From: Ensifer sp. IC3342
GTDB lineage: Bacteria > Pseudomonadota > Alphaproteobacteria > Rhizobiales > Rhizobiaceae
Direction: 5' to 3'
Assembly (NCBI RefSeq): GCF_020193655.1
Contig: NZ_JADYVE010000016.1
Coordinates: 1-64,000 of the forward strand
Length of the DNA stretch: 64,000 nt
A program made the translations under genes and the position numbers. Below are positions 52,109-60,215 of this stretch, piece after piece (the stretch's first letter is position 1; the number at the start of each line of letters is the position of its first letter). The notes below the pieces were generated by a model, which was not told the origin of the DNA, ran no database searches, and saw only the letters and a list, made by a program, of their open reading frames with translations.

Positions 52109-52798
52109 TCACCGCTGACCGCGCACATAACTGATATAGCCGCGAACATCCGCCGCCGGCTCGCTGTAGGCGCTGCCAAGCGCCTCCTCCATCGACGCCA
52201 TATACGCCTGGGCCCAGTCCGGCAGCCGATAGTCGATCACCGCGAGGAACTCTAGCGTCGCGGCAAGCCTGATGTCGGCAATCGAGGGTTTCGCGCCGCC
52301 GATGAAGGACCTGTTGCCGATGAAGAACTTGTGGAACACCTCGAGCGGCTCGGCCAGCGCCTCGGTCGCGGCCATGCGTGCATGCTCCTTCGCTACCGGG
52401 TCGGCATCGCTGTAGCCGACCTCGCCCGGATATTGCGGGAAATTGAGCGCCGGATAGGTGGCGCGGGCGAGATAGGGATAGAAGGTGCCGATCAGGTAGA
52501 ACATGGCGCTGTCGATCATTGCGCGCGCCTCGGGATCTTTGGGGTAGAGGTCATCGAGGCCGTTCTTGTTGCAGAGATACTGCATGATCGCGCAGCTTTC
52601 CCAGAGCGCCCCGTTCGGCAGGTCGCCCATTTCGATCATCGGCGTCAGATGCGACGGCGCCTTCGCCAGATATTCGGGCGTGCGCGTCTGGCCGAAGACG
52701 TCGTTCTCGTTGAAATCGAGGCCGGCCGCGCGCATGAAGACGCGCGCCGTCATGTTGTTGACGCTGGGTTTGATCACGTTGAGCTTGATTTCCGGCAT
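52109..52798 (-). CDS. Glutathione S-transferase-like protein of the catabolic operon
   Basis: The 229-residue protein has an N-terminal thioredoxin-like half with SVNNMTARVFMRAAGLDFNENDV and the cis-Pro/ESxA block LTPMIEMGDLPNGALWESCAIMQYL. The helical half carries SIADIRLAATLEFL. In theta-class-like enzymes the Ser/Asn near SVNN activates glutathione. It is the last gene of the six-gene unit, 30 bases after the VOC gene, and may open or isomerise a ring-cleavage or epoxide intermediate. That role is inference from position. Confidence 0.85.
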   Translation of the reverse strand: MPEIKLNVIKPSVNNMTARVFMRAAGLDFNENDVFGQTRTPEYLAKAPSHLTPMIEMGDLPNGALWESCAIMQYLCNKNGLDDLYPKDPEARAMIDSAMFYLIGTFYPYLARATYPALNFPQYPGEVGYSDADPVAKEHARMAATEALAEPLEVFHKFFIGNRSFIGGAKPSIADIRLAATLEFLAVIDYRLPDWAQAYMASMEEALGSAYSEPAADVRGYISYVRGQR

Positions 52799-52828
52799 GG
52801 TTGGTCCTCCCGTTTGTTCCCACTCGCA

Positions 52829-53410
52829 TCAATAAGGGTTCTTCGGCGTCCGATCCGCTGACAGCGATCCCCGCGTCCGCTCGGTCAGCGCCTCGATGGC
52901 ATCGGCAAGGTGCACCTCGGCGATGTTGTAGTCGCCGCGCGCCACCCGCACCTTGTGCGCCTCCATCAGCACCTCGGCGTGGGTGTGGCCTGCCGGCGGC
53001 TCGAAGCGATAGGAGGCGAGCTCGACGAGCAGCCCGAGCGGATCCTCGAAATAGATCGAATCCATGAAGCCGCGGTCCTTGACCCCGCTGTGCCGGATCT
53101 CCCGCTCGTTCAGGCGCTCGACCGCCTGCTGAAACGTCGCACGAGAGACGGCGAAGGCGATATGATGCACGCAGCCGATGTCGGTCGAAGTGCGCTTCGG
53201 ATCGGGCTTGCGGTTCTCGTCGGTGAAAACGGTAATCAGCCGGCCGTCGCCCGGATCGAAATAAAGATGGCTTTCCGTCGCCCGATCGAGGTTCGGCTGC
53301 TCGAAGATGAAAGGCATGCCGAGCAGGCCTTCCCAGAAATCGATTGACGTCTGCCGGTCGGCGCCGACCAGCGTGATGTGATGGACCCCTTGCGATTGCA
53401 GCTTTCGCAT
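52829..53410 (-). CDS. VOC-superfamily metalloprotein, extradiol-dioxygenase/glyoxalase-like
   Basis: The 193-residue protein has two beta-alpha-beta modules: GVHHITLVGADRQTSIDFWEGLLG starts the first with a metal His, and VHHIAFAVSRATFQQAVERL starts the second with another His. DPLGLLVELASY supplies the metal Glu. The set fits one-metal dioxygenases and glyoxalases. The ATG at 53408-53410 follows GGGAGGATGACG; an in-frame ATG two codons earlier is inside that site. With the GST and CoA-ligase genes around it, an aromatic or related substrate is plausible. Confidence 0.85.
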   Translation of the reverse strand: MRKLQSQGVHHITLVGADRQTSIDFWEGLLGMPFIFEQPNLDRATESHLYFDPGDGRLITVFTDENRKPDPKRTSTDIGCVHHIAFAVSRATFQQAVERLNEREIRHSGVKDRGFMDSIYFEDPLGLLVELASYRFEPPAGHTHAEVLMEAHKVRVARGDYNIAEVHLADAIEALTERTRGSLSADRTPKNPY

Positions 53411-53472
53411 CGTCATCCTCCCTTTTTCGTTTCGCGGCACATAGGCGCAAGCCGCGCCGCGCTTGTCTCATT

Positions 53473-54780
53473 CTACTCCGGTCTCTGCACCAGTTTCGAC
53501 TTGTATTCGCTGCGCTGAAGCGACCCCCAGGGCAGGATCTCCACCCGCGTCGAGACGACAAGCACCTCGCGGATGCGCTTCTCGATCCCCGCGGCGAGGC
53601 CCGGGCCGCCTTCGCTATTCTTGCCGAGCTCCACCGAAACCGGCAAAGGCGGCTCCTGGCGCGGGCCTGCCGCCACGGGCCTCACTAGGATCATGCCGCT
53701 CACGGCCGGCGCAAACTCGCTGACCACGTCGCGGATTGCCGAGGGGAAGACGTTGACGCCACGCACGATCAGCAGGTCGTCGGTACGGCCGATGCAGCGC
53801 ACCCGCGGCGCCGTCCGCCCGCAGCGGCAGGGCGATGTCCACATCTCGACATGATCGCGCGTGCGAAAGCGCAGCATCGGCGCCGCCCGGTGCCGGAGAT
53901 GCGTCAGCACCAGTTCACCGCGCGCGCCGTCCTCAAGCGCGACGGGCGCAGCGGTTTCCGGCTCGATCAGTTCGGCATGCACGAAGCCGCGACCGCCGAG
54001 ATGCATGCCGCATTGCTCCTCGCATTCGCCCCAGAGCGACACGCCGATATCGCCGATGCCCATCGCCTCGGTCACCTTCGCGCCCCACGCCTCTTCGAGC
54101 CGCACCCGGAATTTTGGCTCGCCGCCGCCGGGCTCGCCCGCCACCAGCAGCCGTCTGACGCTGGAGCCCTTCAGATCGAAGTCGCGCTCGGTCGCCCACT
54201 CGCCGAGATAGGCCGCATAGGAGGGCGTCATCACCGCGGCCTCCGGCTGCAGGAGGCGGATCGCCGCCATCAGTCGCTCGGTGTTTCCGGTGCCGACGGG
54301 GATGTGGCGCAGGCCCAGCCGATCGAAGGCGGCGAGAGCTGCGCCGGCCACGAACGGCCCGGCATTGTAGGTCGAAACGATCGCCTCGCCGGGCCGGATA
54401 CCGGAGGCGGAATAGCTGCGCGCCGAGGTCGTCACCCAGTTGTTGAGGTCGCCCGCCGTGAGCGGAATATAGCTCGGCTTCCCGGTCGTTCCGCTGGTCG
54501 AATAGATCCGGACGATCTCGTCCATCGGCGCTGCCACATGCGTTCCCATCGGATCGGCCGCGCTGCAGCTTGCGCGGATTTCGCTCTTCTCGGTGAGCGG
54601 CAGATCGGCAATGGCGGCAAGACCGCCGATCTTGTCTGCGGTGCCGAAGCCGGCGGTCTCCAGCTTTGTCCGGTAGAAGCGCGAGCGGGCGAGCAGATAT
54701 TCGATCTGCTGTCGATAGAGCTGATCGTCGAGCCGGACCTGCTCGCGCCAGGGGAGCGTCTCTATGTCGGGATCAAGCAT
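53473..54780 (-). CDS. Phenylacetate-CoA ligase (PaaK) family AMP-dependent synthetase
   Basis: The 435-residue protein has the adenylate-forming P-loop YSTSGTTGKPSYIPLT, the A5-like EAMGIGDIGVSLWGECEEQCG with its Cys-rich turn, FRTRDHVEM, and GRTDDLLIVRGVNVFPSAI, typical of the PaaK branch. It activates an aryl or alkyl carboxylate to its CoA thioester through an acyl-adenylate. The C-terminal LPWGSLQRSEYKSKLV holds the lysine region. It starts 2 bases after the citryl-CoA-lyase-like gene, so the two are coupled. The acid is unknown; phenylacetate itself is unlikely because paa genes are missing. Confidence 0.88.
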   Translation of the reverse strand: MLDPDIETLPWREQVRLDDQLYRQQIEYLLARSRFYRTKLETAGFGTADKIGGLAAIADLPLTEKSEIRASCSAADPMGTHVAAPMDEIVRIYSTSGTTGKPSYIPLTAGDLNNWVTTSARSYSASGIRPGEAIVSTYNAGPFVAGAALAAFDRLGLRHIPVGTGNTERLMAAIRLLQPEAAVMTPSYAAYLGEWATERDFDLKGSSVRRLLVAGEPGGGEPKFRVRLEEAWGAKVTEAMGIGDIGVSLWGECEEQCGMHLGGRGFVHAELIEPETAAPVALEDGARGELVLTHLRHRAAPMLRFRTRDHVEMWTSPCRCGRTAPRVRCIGRTDDLLIVRGVNVFPSAIRDVVSEFAPAVSGMILVRPVAAGPRQEPPLPVSVELGKNSEGGPGLAAGIEKRIREVLVVSTRVEILPWGSLQRSEYKSKLVQRPE

Positions 54781-54782
54781 GG

Positions 54783-55580
54783 TCAGCCGCCGCCCTCCTC
54801 TTCGTCGTTCCGGTAGATGACCGCCGTCTCCGCTGCCGACGCCATCGCAAAACCGATCGGGTTTTCCCGCTCTTCCGTCAGATGGGCGAGGATGCCGCCG
54901 GCCCGGGCGAGCAGCGGGATCGCCTTGATCATTGTCACCGGGAAGCCAAGGTCGAGAAGCACGGCGGCGATCGGCATGGACACGTTCATCACCAGCGGTT
55001 TGCCCCAGACCTCGGCGGCGATCTCGCCGATCCGCCGCGCAAGCATCACATAGGTGCCGCTCACGCCGCGCTGATCGGCGAGTTCCAGAATGCGCTCGGC
55101 GCGCGGATCGACGGGCCGGTGCACCGGGTGGCCGAAGCCCGGCAGCCTGCCGCCCGCCTCGCGAATCTCGGTGACCAGCGCGCGCACCACCGCACCGGCA
55201 TCCTCGCCGTCCGCGATGCGCTCCTCGGCCTTCACCAGCAGCGCGCCGCAGAGTTCCGCGGTTCCAACGAGCACCGGGCCGCAGCCGAGAAGGCCGGCCG
55301 CGAGCGCGCCCTGCAGCGAACCCGGGTCGGCGGCAAGCGTCATCCGCGCCGCCTGCACGGTCGGCATCATGCCGTGCTCGGCGATCGCAATCAGCAAAAG
55401 GTCGAGAAAATAGCGCTGGTCCTCCGTCGGCTCCCGGCCGGTCATCAGCAGATGGAAGTATTCCGTAAACGTCAGCCGTCCCATCAGGTCGCGGCAGAGA
55501 TCATGGCCGCGCACCTCGACCCGTTCCGCACTCGCCGTTGCGATCCGGCTTGTCGCCGCACGCTGTTTGCCGATTTGCAT
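54783..55580 (-). CDS. Citryl-CoA lyase / short citrate synthase-like protein
   Basis: The 265-residue protein is a short form of the citrate synthase fold: HGMMPTVQAARMTL and LPGFGHPVHRPVDPRAERIL hold the catalytic histidines, with an Asp-Glu-rich C-terminus. At this size it resembles stand-alone citryl-CoA lyases, which split a 3-hydroxy-3-carboxyacyl-CoA to acetyl-CoA and an oxo acid. GGAGGAGTGC precedes the ATG. Next to a CoA ligase it suggests a route in which an acid is activated and then cleaved in a retro-aldol manner. That pathway is inferred. Confidence 0.82.
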   Translation of the reverse strand: MQIGKQRAATSRIATASAERVEVRGHDLCRDLMGRLTFTEYFHLLMTGREPTEDQRYFLDLLLIAIAEHGMMPTVQAARMTLAADPGSLQGALAAGLLGCGPVLVGTAELCGALLVKAEERIADGEDAGAVVRALVTEIREAGGRLPGFGHPVHRPVDPRAERILELADQRGVSGTYVMLARRIGEIAAEVWGKPLVMNVSMPIAAVLLDLGFPVTMIKAIPLLARAGGILAHLTEERENPIGFAMASAAETAVIYRNDEEEGGG

Positions 55581-55607
55581 GCACTCCTCCGGCGGTGTGG
55601 AATTGCT

Positions 55608-56420
55608 CTAACGGTTTGCCGCCACCACATGGGCCCTGATCCGCCCGTCGATTGCGCCTTCGCCATAGCGCTGGTGAAGGGCATCGATTGCCGCCTGCGT
55701 TGCCGCACCGAGCCCCGAGGGGTGCCGGGCCTCGATTTCGTTTCTAAGCGGCGTCCCTTGGCAGAAACCGGTCGCGATCTCCTCAGCCGAAAGCGCCCCG
55801 CTTTTCTTTTCCAGCGTCTCCAGTGTGATGTTGCGGAAACCGGCTGCCTCCAGGTCGGCGCGAATCAAGGCCGGGTCACCGTATCCATACGGTGTTCTCG
55901 CGAGGAAGCGCGGCGGGTCGTCGGGGAAATGCTCGGCCAGGGCTTCCGTCACCATGTGCGCCAACTCGTTCGCCTCGATCACGTCCCAGACATTGAAGAG
56001 GAAATAACCGCCCGGCTTCAGCACGCGGTGGGCTTCGCGGTAGGCCTGCACCCTGTCCGGGAAGAACATCACGCCGAACTGGCAGAGGACGACATCGAAG
56101 CTCCAGGCTTGGAACGGCAGCTCCAGCGCGTCCGCCTGCCGCCAGGTGATGCGCGGATCGTCCCCTTGCTTCTGCGCCGCCAAGTCGAGCATCGGCTGGT
56201 TGAGGTCGGTTGCGACGAGCCGGGCATTGGCGTCCATTTGCGGGGCGAGCGCCCGGGTGACGACGCCGGTTCCGGCCGCGATCTCCAGAATGTCATGGGG
56301 CTTCAGCCGTGCCACACGCGCGGCAAGGTCGTGCGCGTAATCCGCGAAGATGAGCGGCACAAGCAGGCGGTCGTAGAGATCCGGTATCGCCCCCGCAAAG
56401 ACCTTGTCGATTTCCGCCAT
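55608..56420 (-). CDS. Class I SAM-dependent methyltransferase
   Basis: The 270-residue protein has the SAM-binding motif I ILEIAAGTGVVTRAL (E-x-G-x-G type), motif II ATDLNQPMLDLA, and FDVVLCQFGVMFFPDR followed by HRVLKPGGYFLFNVWD, the pattern of methyltransferase type 11/UbiE-like enzymes. It moves a methyl group to an O, N or C acceptor in the cytosol. Its place inside the operon suggests modification of the degraded compound, or detoxification, which is not certain. It lies 27 bases upstream of the citryl-CoA-lyase-like gene. Confidence 0.88.
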   Translation of the reverse strand: MAEIDKVFAGAIPDLYDRLLVPLIFADYAHDLAARVARLKPHDILEIAAGTGVVTRALAPQMDANARLVATDLNQPMLDLAAQKQGDDPRITWRQADALELPFQAWSFDVVLCQFGVMFFPDRVQAYREAHRVLKPGGYFLFNVWDVIEANELAHMVTEALAEHFPDDPPRFLARTPYGYGDPALIRADLEAAGFRNITLETLEKKSGALSAEEIATGFCQGTPLRNEIEARHPSGLGAATQAAIDALHQRYGEGAIDGRIRAHVVAANR

Positions 56421-56513
56421 CGTGCCCGCCTCCCGTCAAACAGATGTCGAAGACAGGATCATACGCTGGTCGTCGGGAGTGCGGAAGGTGGCTGTTCCGA
56501 CGCCGGCGACCGC

Positions 56514-57422
56514 TTACCGGTATCCGGTCGCGTCCGCCGGCTTGCCGGGATCCATCACCTCGTCCATGTAGCGCCAGCAATCCGGCCGGGAGCCGTCGAG
56601 ATCGGTGAAGCCGTAGACCTTGGCAAGGCCGCCGCTCGACAGGGACTTGCCGTTCCACCGGGCCTTGTCGGGGTCGGCAGCAAGCGCTGCGACGGCGCGG
56701 CCGATGAAATGCGGCGTCTCGGAGATGACAAAGTGCGGCTGCTTCTCGGCCGCGTCGCGCCAGTTGGCCTCTGTCACGCCGAAGGCTTCCAGCATCATTT
56801 CCGAGCGCAGCCAGCCGGGCGTGAGCGAAACCGCCGTTGCCCCGTGCGCGGCAAGATCCTTGGCATGCGCCCAGGCCATCCGGTTCGCCGAGACCTTGGC
56901 AAGGTCGTAGAAAGGCGAGAGCCGATAATGCTCGGCATTGTATTCTGCCGTTCCGTCCGTCACCTCGATAAGAAGCCCGCCCGGCCGTTCGATCATCAGC
57001 GGCAGTGCGTAATGCGCGGTGATCAGGTGCGTGTCGATCGCAAGCCTGAGGATCCTGAGCCCGTTTTCGAGATTGTGATCCCATACTGGCTTGTTCCACT
57101 CGAACAGCCGCTCGCCTCCCCAGATGTCATTGACGAGAATGTCGAGCCGGCCGCGCTCCTGGCGGATGCGATCGACGAGCGCTGCCACCTGCTCTGGCTG
57201 CAGGTGGTCGACCTGGACGGCGATCCCGACGCCGCCCGCCGCCGTAACCCGCTCCGCCGTCTCCTCGATCGTCTCCGGCCGGCGATATTCCGATTGCTCC
57301 GTGCGCGTCGTGCGCCCGGTGACGTAGACGGTCGCGCCCGCGGCTCCGAGTTCGACCGCGATCCCGCGCCCGGCGCCGCGCGTTCCGCCGGCGACCAGCG
57401 CCACTTTTCCGGTAAGCGACAT
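56514..57422 (-). CDS. Short-chain dehydrogenase/reductase (SDR), first gene of the catabolic operon
   Basis: The 302-residue protein has GGTRGAGRGIAVELG for cofactor binding and VNDIWGG in place of the usual NNAG, then the Tyr/Lys pair in FYDLAKVSANRMAW (Y-x-x-x-K). TPGWLRSEMM and the last 40 residues form a long substrate loop. It is longer than classical SDRs. I take the ATG at 57420-57422, after AATGGGAGGAAGCG. It faces the TetR gene, with a dyad between them, so it is the likely target promoter. It would oxidise or reduce an alcohol/ketone of the unknown substrate. Confidence 0.88.
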   Translation of the reverse strand: MSLTGKVALVAGGTRGAGRGIAVELGAAGATVYVTGRTTRTEQSEYRRPETIEETAERVTAAGGVGIAVQVDHLQPEQVAALVDRIRQERGRLDILVNDIWGGERLFEWNKPVWDHNLENGLRILRLAIDTHLITAHYALPLMIERPGGLLIEVTDGTAEYNAEHYRLSPFYDLAKVSANRMAWAHAKDLAAHGATAVSLTPGWLRSEMMLEAFGVTEANWRDAAEKQPHFVISETPHFIGRAVAALAADPDKARWNGKSLSSGGLAKVYGFTDLDGSRPDCWRYMDEVMDPGKPADATGYR

Positions 57423-57469
57423 CGCTTCCTCCCATTGAAATTGATCTGGCATTTGGCGTGAGCTCTATA

Positions 57470-57491
57470 TATAAACGCTTATTCGGTTATA
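57470..57491. promoter_or_regulatory. Candidate TetR operator
   Basis: TATAAAC at 57470-57476 and GGTTATA at 57485-57491 form a dyad with one mismatch and 8 bases between. It lies in the A+T-rich 83-base gap between the divergent SDR and TetR starts, overlapping likely -10 elements (TATATATAAA). Confidence 0.55.
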
Positions 57492-57505
57492 AATAAAGGT
57501 CCAAA

Positions 57506-58075
57506 ATGCCTCGCCCCAAAACCCTGCCCGACGAAGACGTGCTCTACGCGGCGCTCGCGATCATGCGGAGGCAAGGGCCAGACGCGCTGACCTTCGCAGC
57601 ACTTTCGGCCGGCTGCGGCCTTTCCGCCTCGACACTGGTTCAGCGCTTCGAAAGCAAGGCCCGCCTCATCCAGGCGGCGCTCTCGCAGGCCTGGGACCGG
57701 CTCGACCGCCTGACGCTCGAACTTGCCGAGAGCGCACCCAAGACACCTGAGGGCGCGGTAACGCTGCTCGTCGGACTTTCCGGCGATTATGGCGGCATCG
57801 AATCCTATGCCGACGATCTCATGATCTTGCGCGAGGATCTGCGCGATCCGGCGCTCCGCGCCCGCGGCGCGCACTGGCGTGGCGTGCTGTCTGAGGCAAT
57901 CGAAGCGCGCTTCACCGGCATCCCGGCCGCTCCCGCAGGCATTGGCCTGATGATGGCCTCCCAATGGCAAGGCGCCCTTCTCTGGTGGAGTTTTGACCCG
58001 CGCATGCCGGTGCAGGATTACGTCCGCGAGAGCCTCGACCATTTTGTTGCCGCGTTCACCGCAGGCACAGGATGA
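57506..58075 (+). CDS. TetR-family transcriptional regulator
   Basis: The 189-residue protein has an N-terminal HTH (residues 10-55): ALAIMRRQGPDALTFAALSAGCGLSASTLVQRFESKARLI. The C-terminal part is helical and should form the dimer and ligand pocket. The divergent SDR operon and the dyad at 57470-57491 make it the probable repressor of those genes, released by a pathway intermediate. The start codon follows AAAGGTCCAAA. The stop overlaps nothing; a repeat follows at 58161. Confidence 0.9.
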   Translation: MPRPKTLPDEDVLYAALAIMRRQGPDALTFAALSAGCGLSASTLVQRFESKARLIQAALSQAWDRLDRLTLELAESAPKTPEGAVTLLVGLSGDYGGIESYADDLMILREDLRDPALRARGAHWRGVLSEAIEARFTGIPAAPAGIGLMMASQWQGALLWWSFDPRMPVQDYVRESLDHFVAAFTAGTG

Positions 58076-58160
58076 GCGAGTGTGTTGTCGGTCGCAGGAC
58101 GAGCAGCAACGGACGAGCGTTTCTCGGTTGGCTTGTTTTCACTCAGGCATAGCCAAGGGT

Positions 58161-58231
58161 TCCCTCATTTCTGTGCTTGTCACAGGAATCCAGAATCCAG
58201 CAGCGCCCAAGTCCTTGGGCGCGGGAGACCT
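58161..58231 (+). repeat. Family-2 intergenic repeat, single copy
   Basis: It contains CCCTCATTTCTGTGCTTGTC, CACAGGAATCCAG, then CAGCGCCCAAGTCCTTGGGC with its own hairpin GCCCAAG/CTTGGGC. The first two blocks match the arms at 51711-51984 and the hairpin at 42598-42628. It lies between the TetR gene and the GST gene. Confidence 0.6.
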
Positions 58232-58323
58232 TCTTCTCTTCCCAACGCTCCCCTTTTTCGCACCGCGATTGCGCCTTATAGTCATGACGCGACGGCATCG
58301 GCCCGAAGAGAAGGGATTTCGAC

Positions 58324-58998
58324 ATGGCGCTTACCCTCTATCTCCATCCGCTCGCTTCCTTCTGCCACAAGGTGCTGATCGCGCTCCATGAGAGCGGCAC
58401 TCCCTTTGAAAGCCGGGTGGTCGATCTGGCGGACGCGGACGAGCACGCCCGCTTCCTCGATCTCTGGCCGGTCGGCAAGATTCCGGTTCTGCATGACGAC
58501 GCCCGCGGCCAGACGGTGCCGGAAACCTCGATCATCATCGAATATCTCGAGCGGCACTACCCCGGCAAAAATCCGCTTATTCCGCTCGACGCCGCGCAGG
58601 CCCTCGAAGCGCGGCTCTGGGATCGCTTCTTCGATCTCTATGTCCAGGTGCCGATGCAGAAGATCGTTACCGACAAGCTGCGGGCGACCGGTGAGAATGA
58701 CCGGCGCGGCGTGCTCGACGCGCGCGCGGCGCTGCCTGTCGCCTATGACATGCTCGAACGGCAGGTGGCCGACAGGACTTTCGCAGTCGGCGAGAGCTTC
58801 ACGATCGCCGACTGTGCCGCCGCCCCCGCCCTCTTCTATGCCGGCATCGTCGTGCCATTCGACGGCACGCATCCCAATCTCGCCGCCTATTTCGAACGGT
58901 TGCTCGAGCGTCCCTCGTTTCAGCGCACGCTCGCCGAGGCGCGACCTTACTTCCCCCTGTTTCCCTACCATGACGCGATTCCGGCGCGCTTCCTTTAA
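58324..58998 (+). CDS. Glutathione S-transferase family protein
   Basis: The 224-residue protein starts MALTLYLHPLASFCHKVLIALHESG with a Cys/Ser at the glutathione site. It has VGKIPVLHDD (cis-Pro), PETSIIIEYLERHYPG and FTIADCAAAPALFYAG in the helical half. Such a start, with Ser-Phe-Cys, is found in GSTs of the beta/zeta-like groups. It conjugates or dehalogenates an electrophile with glutathione; the substrate is unknown. It is a separate unit from the catabolic operon's GST. Confidence 0.88.
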   Translation: MALTLYLHPLASFCHKVLIALHESGTPFESRVVDLADADEHARFLDLWPVGKIPVLHDDARGQTVPETSIIIEYLERHYPGKNPLIPLDAAQALEARLWDRFFDLYVQVPMQKIVTDKLRATGENDRRGVLDARAALPVAYDMLERQVADRTFAVGESFTIADCAAAPALFYAGIVVPFDGTHPNLAAYFERLLERPSFQRTLAEARPYFPLFPYHDAIPARFL

Positions 58999-59027
58999 CG
59001 TCGCGGCACCAACGCCGTCTGCCGCAG

Positions 59028-59075
59028 GCATTCTTAAATCGGAGCCGATTTAGGGATAGAACATGCAGCCATTCA
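59028..59075 (+). repeat. RIME-like second palindrome fragment
   Basis: TTCTTAAATCG and CGATTTAGGGA flank a short GGAGC loop and are followed by ACATGCAG. This matches the second half of the complete copy. It sits between the GST stop and the aldo/keto reductase gene. Confidence 0.5.
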
Positions 59076-59154
59076 ACATGCTGAAGTGACCTTGTGCGTC
59101 GGAAAGAACGCTCGGTGCACAGGACGCCGTCGAAAACCACGGAAGGATCGGGAA

Positions 59155-60204
59155 ATGGAATACCGTCTGCTCGGCCGCTCGGGCCTGAAAGTCTCGACGA
59201 TCACCATGGGCACCATGACTATCGGCGGCGGCGGCAAGTTCGCCCAGGTCGGCAATGTCGGCCTCGACGAAGCGCGCCGCTATGTCGATCTCTGCCTTGA
59301 TGCCGGCGTCAACCTGATCGACACCGCCAATGTCTATTCGGCCGGCGCTTCGGAGGAGATCATTGGTGAAGTCCTCGGCGGCAAGCGCAAGAACGGCGTG
59401 CTGATTGCCACCAAGGCGCGGTTTTCCATGGGGCCCGGCCCGAACGACGGCGGCCTCTCGCGCCATCACCTGATCAGCGAATGCGAAGCGAGCCTGCGGC
59501 GGCTGAAGACTGACATCATCGACCTCTACCAGGTGCATCAATGGGACGGCCAGACGCCGCTCGAAGAAACGATTGCGGCGCTCGACACGCTCGTCAACCA
59601 GGGCAAGGTGCGCTACATCGGCTGCTCCAACTATTCCGGCTGGCACATCATGAAGGCGCTCGGCATCAGCGCCAGCGAGCATCGCCACCGCTTCGTCAGC
59701 CAGCAGATCCACTACACCCTCGAAGCCCGCGAGGCCGAATACGAGCTGATCCCGATCGCTATCGACCAGGGCCTCGGCGTGCTCGTCTGGAGCCCGCTCG
59801 CGGGCGGCCTGCTTTCGGGCAAGCACCGGCGCGGCCAGACGCCGGAAGGCACCCGCCAGCTCGCCGGCTGGAACGAGCCGCCGATCCGCGACGAGGAGCG
59901 GCTGTGGAAGATCGTCGACATGCTGGTGGCGATCGCCACTGAGCGCGGCGTCTCGCCCGCGCAGGTGGCGATCGCCTGGTTGATCGGCCGCAAGGGCGTG
60001 ACCTCCGTCATCATCGGCGGGCGCAAGGAGGAACAGTTCCGCGACAATCTCGCCGCCGCGAGCCTCAAGCTCACCGATGAGGAGCGCGAGCTGCTCGACG
60101 CCGTCAGTCTGCCGCCGGTCATCTATCCCTATTGGCACCAGCTATGGACCGCCAAGGACCGACTCGGCGAGGCCGACCTGTCATTGCTCGGGCCACATGT
60201 TTGA
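59155..60204 (+). CDS. Aldo/keto reductase family oxidoreductase
   Basis: The 349-residue protein has the TIM-barrel AKR signature: LIDTANVYSAGASEEIIG with catalytic Asp and Tyr, ATKARF with the Lys, and LYQVHQWDG with the His. GVTSVIIGGRKEEQFRDNLAAA is the NADPH-binding end. It resembles the AKR11/12-type bacterial enzymes that reduce aldehydes or sugars. GGAAGGATCGGGAA precedes the ATG; the 23 codons upstream are not conserved. Its 3' end lies 11 bases from the end of the broken cyclase on the other strand. Confidence 0.9.
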   Translation: MEYRLLGRSGLKVSTITMGTMTIGGGGKFAQVGNVGLDEARRYVDLCLDAGVNLIDTANVYSAGASEEIIGEVLGGKRKNGVLIATKARFSMGPGPNDGGLSRHHLISECEASLRRLKTDIIDLYQVHQWDGQTPLEETIAALDTLVNQGKVRYIGCSNYSGWHIMKALGISASEHRHRFVSQQIHYTLEAREAEYELIPIAIDQGLGVLVWSPLAGGLLSGKHRRGQTPEGTRQLAGWNEPPIRDEERLWKIVDMLVAIATERGVSPAQVAIAWLIGRKGVTSVIIGGRKEEQFRDNLAAASLKLTDEERELLDAVSLPPVIYPYWHQLWTAKDRLGEADLSLLGPHV

Positions 60205-60215
60205 AGGGCCGCCTC

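Noticed and set aside
54666-57461. 931-residue open frame on the + strand
   Set aside because: It is antisense to five well-supported genes of the catabolic operon, is rich in Arg, His and Gly, and has no domain; it is a high-G+C shadow frame.
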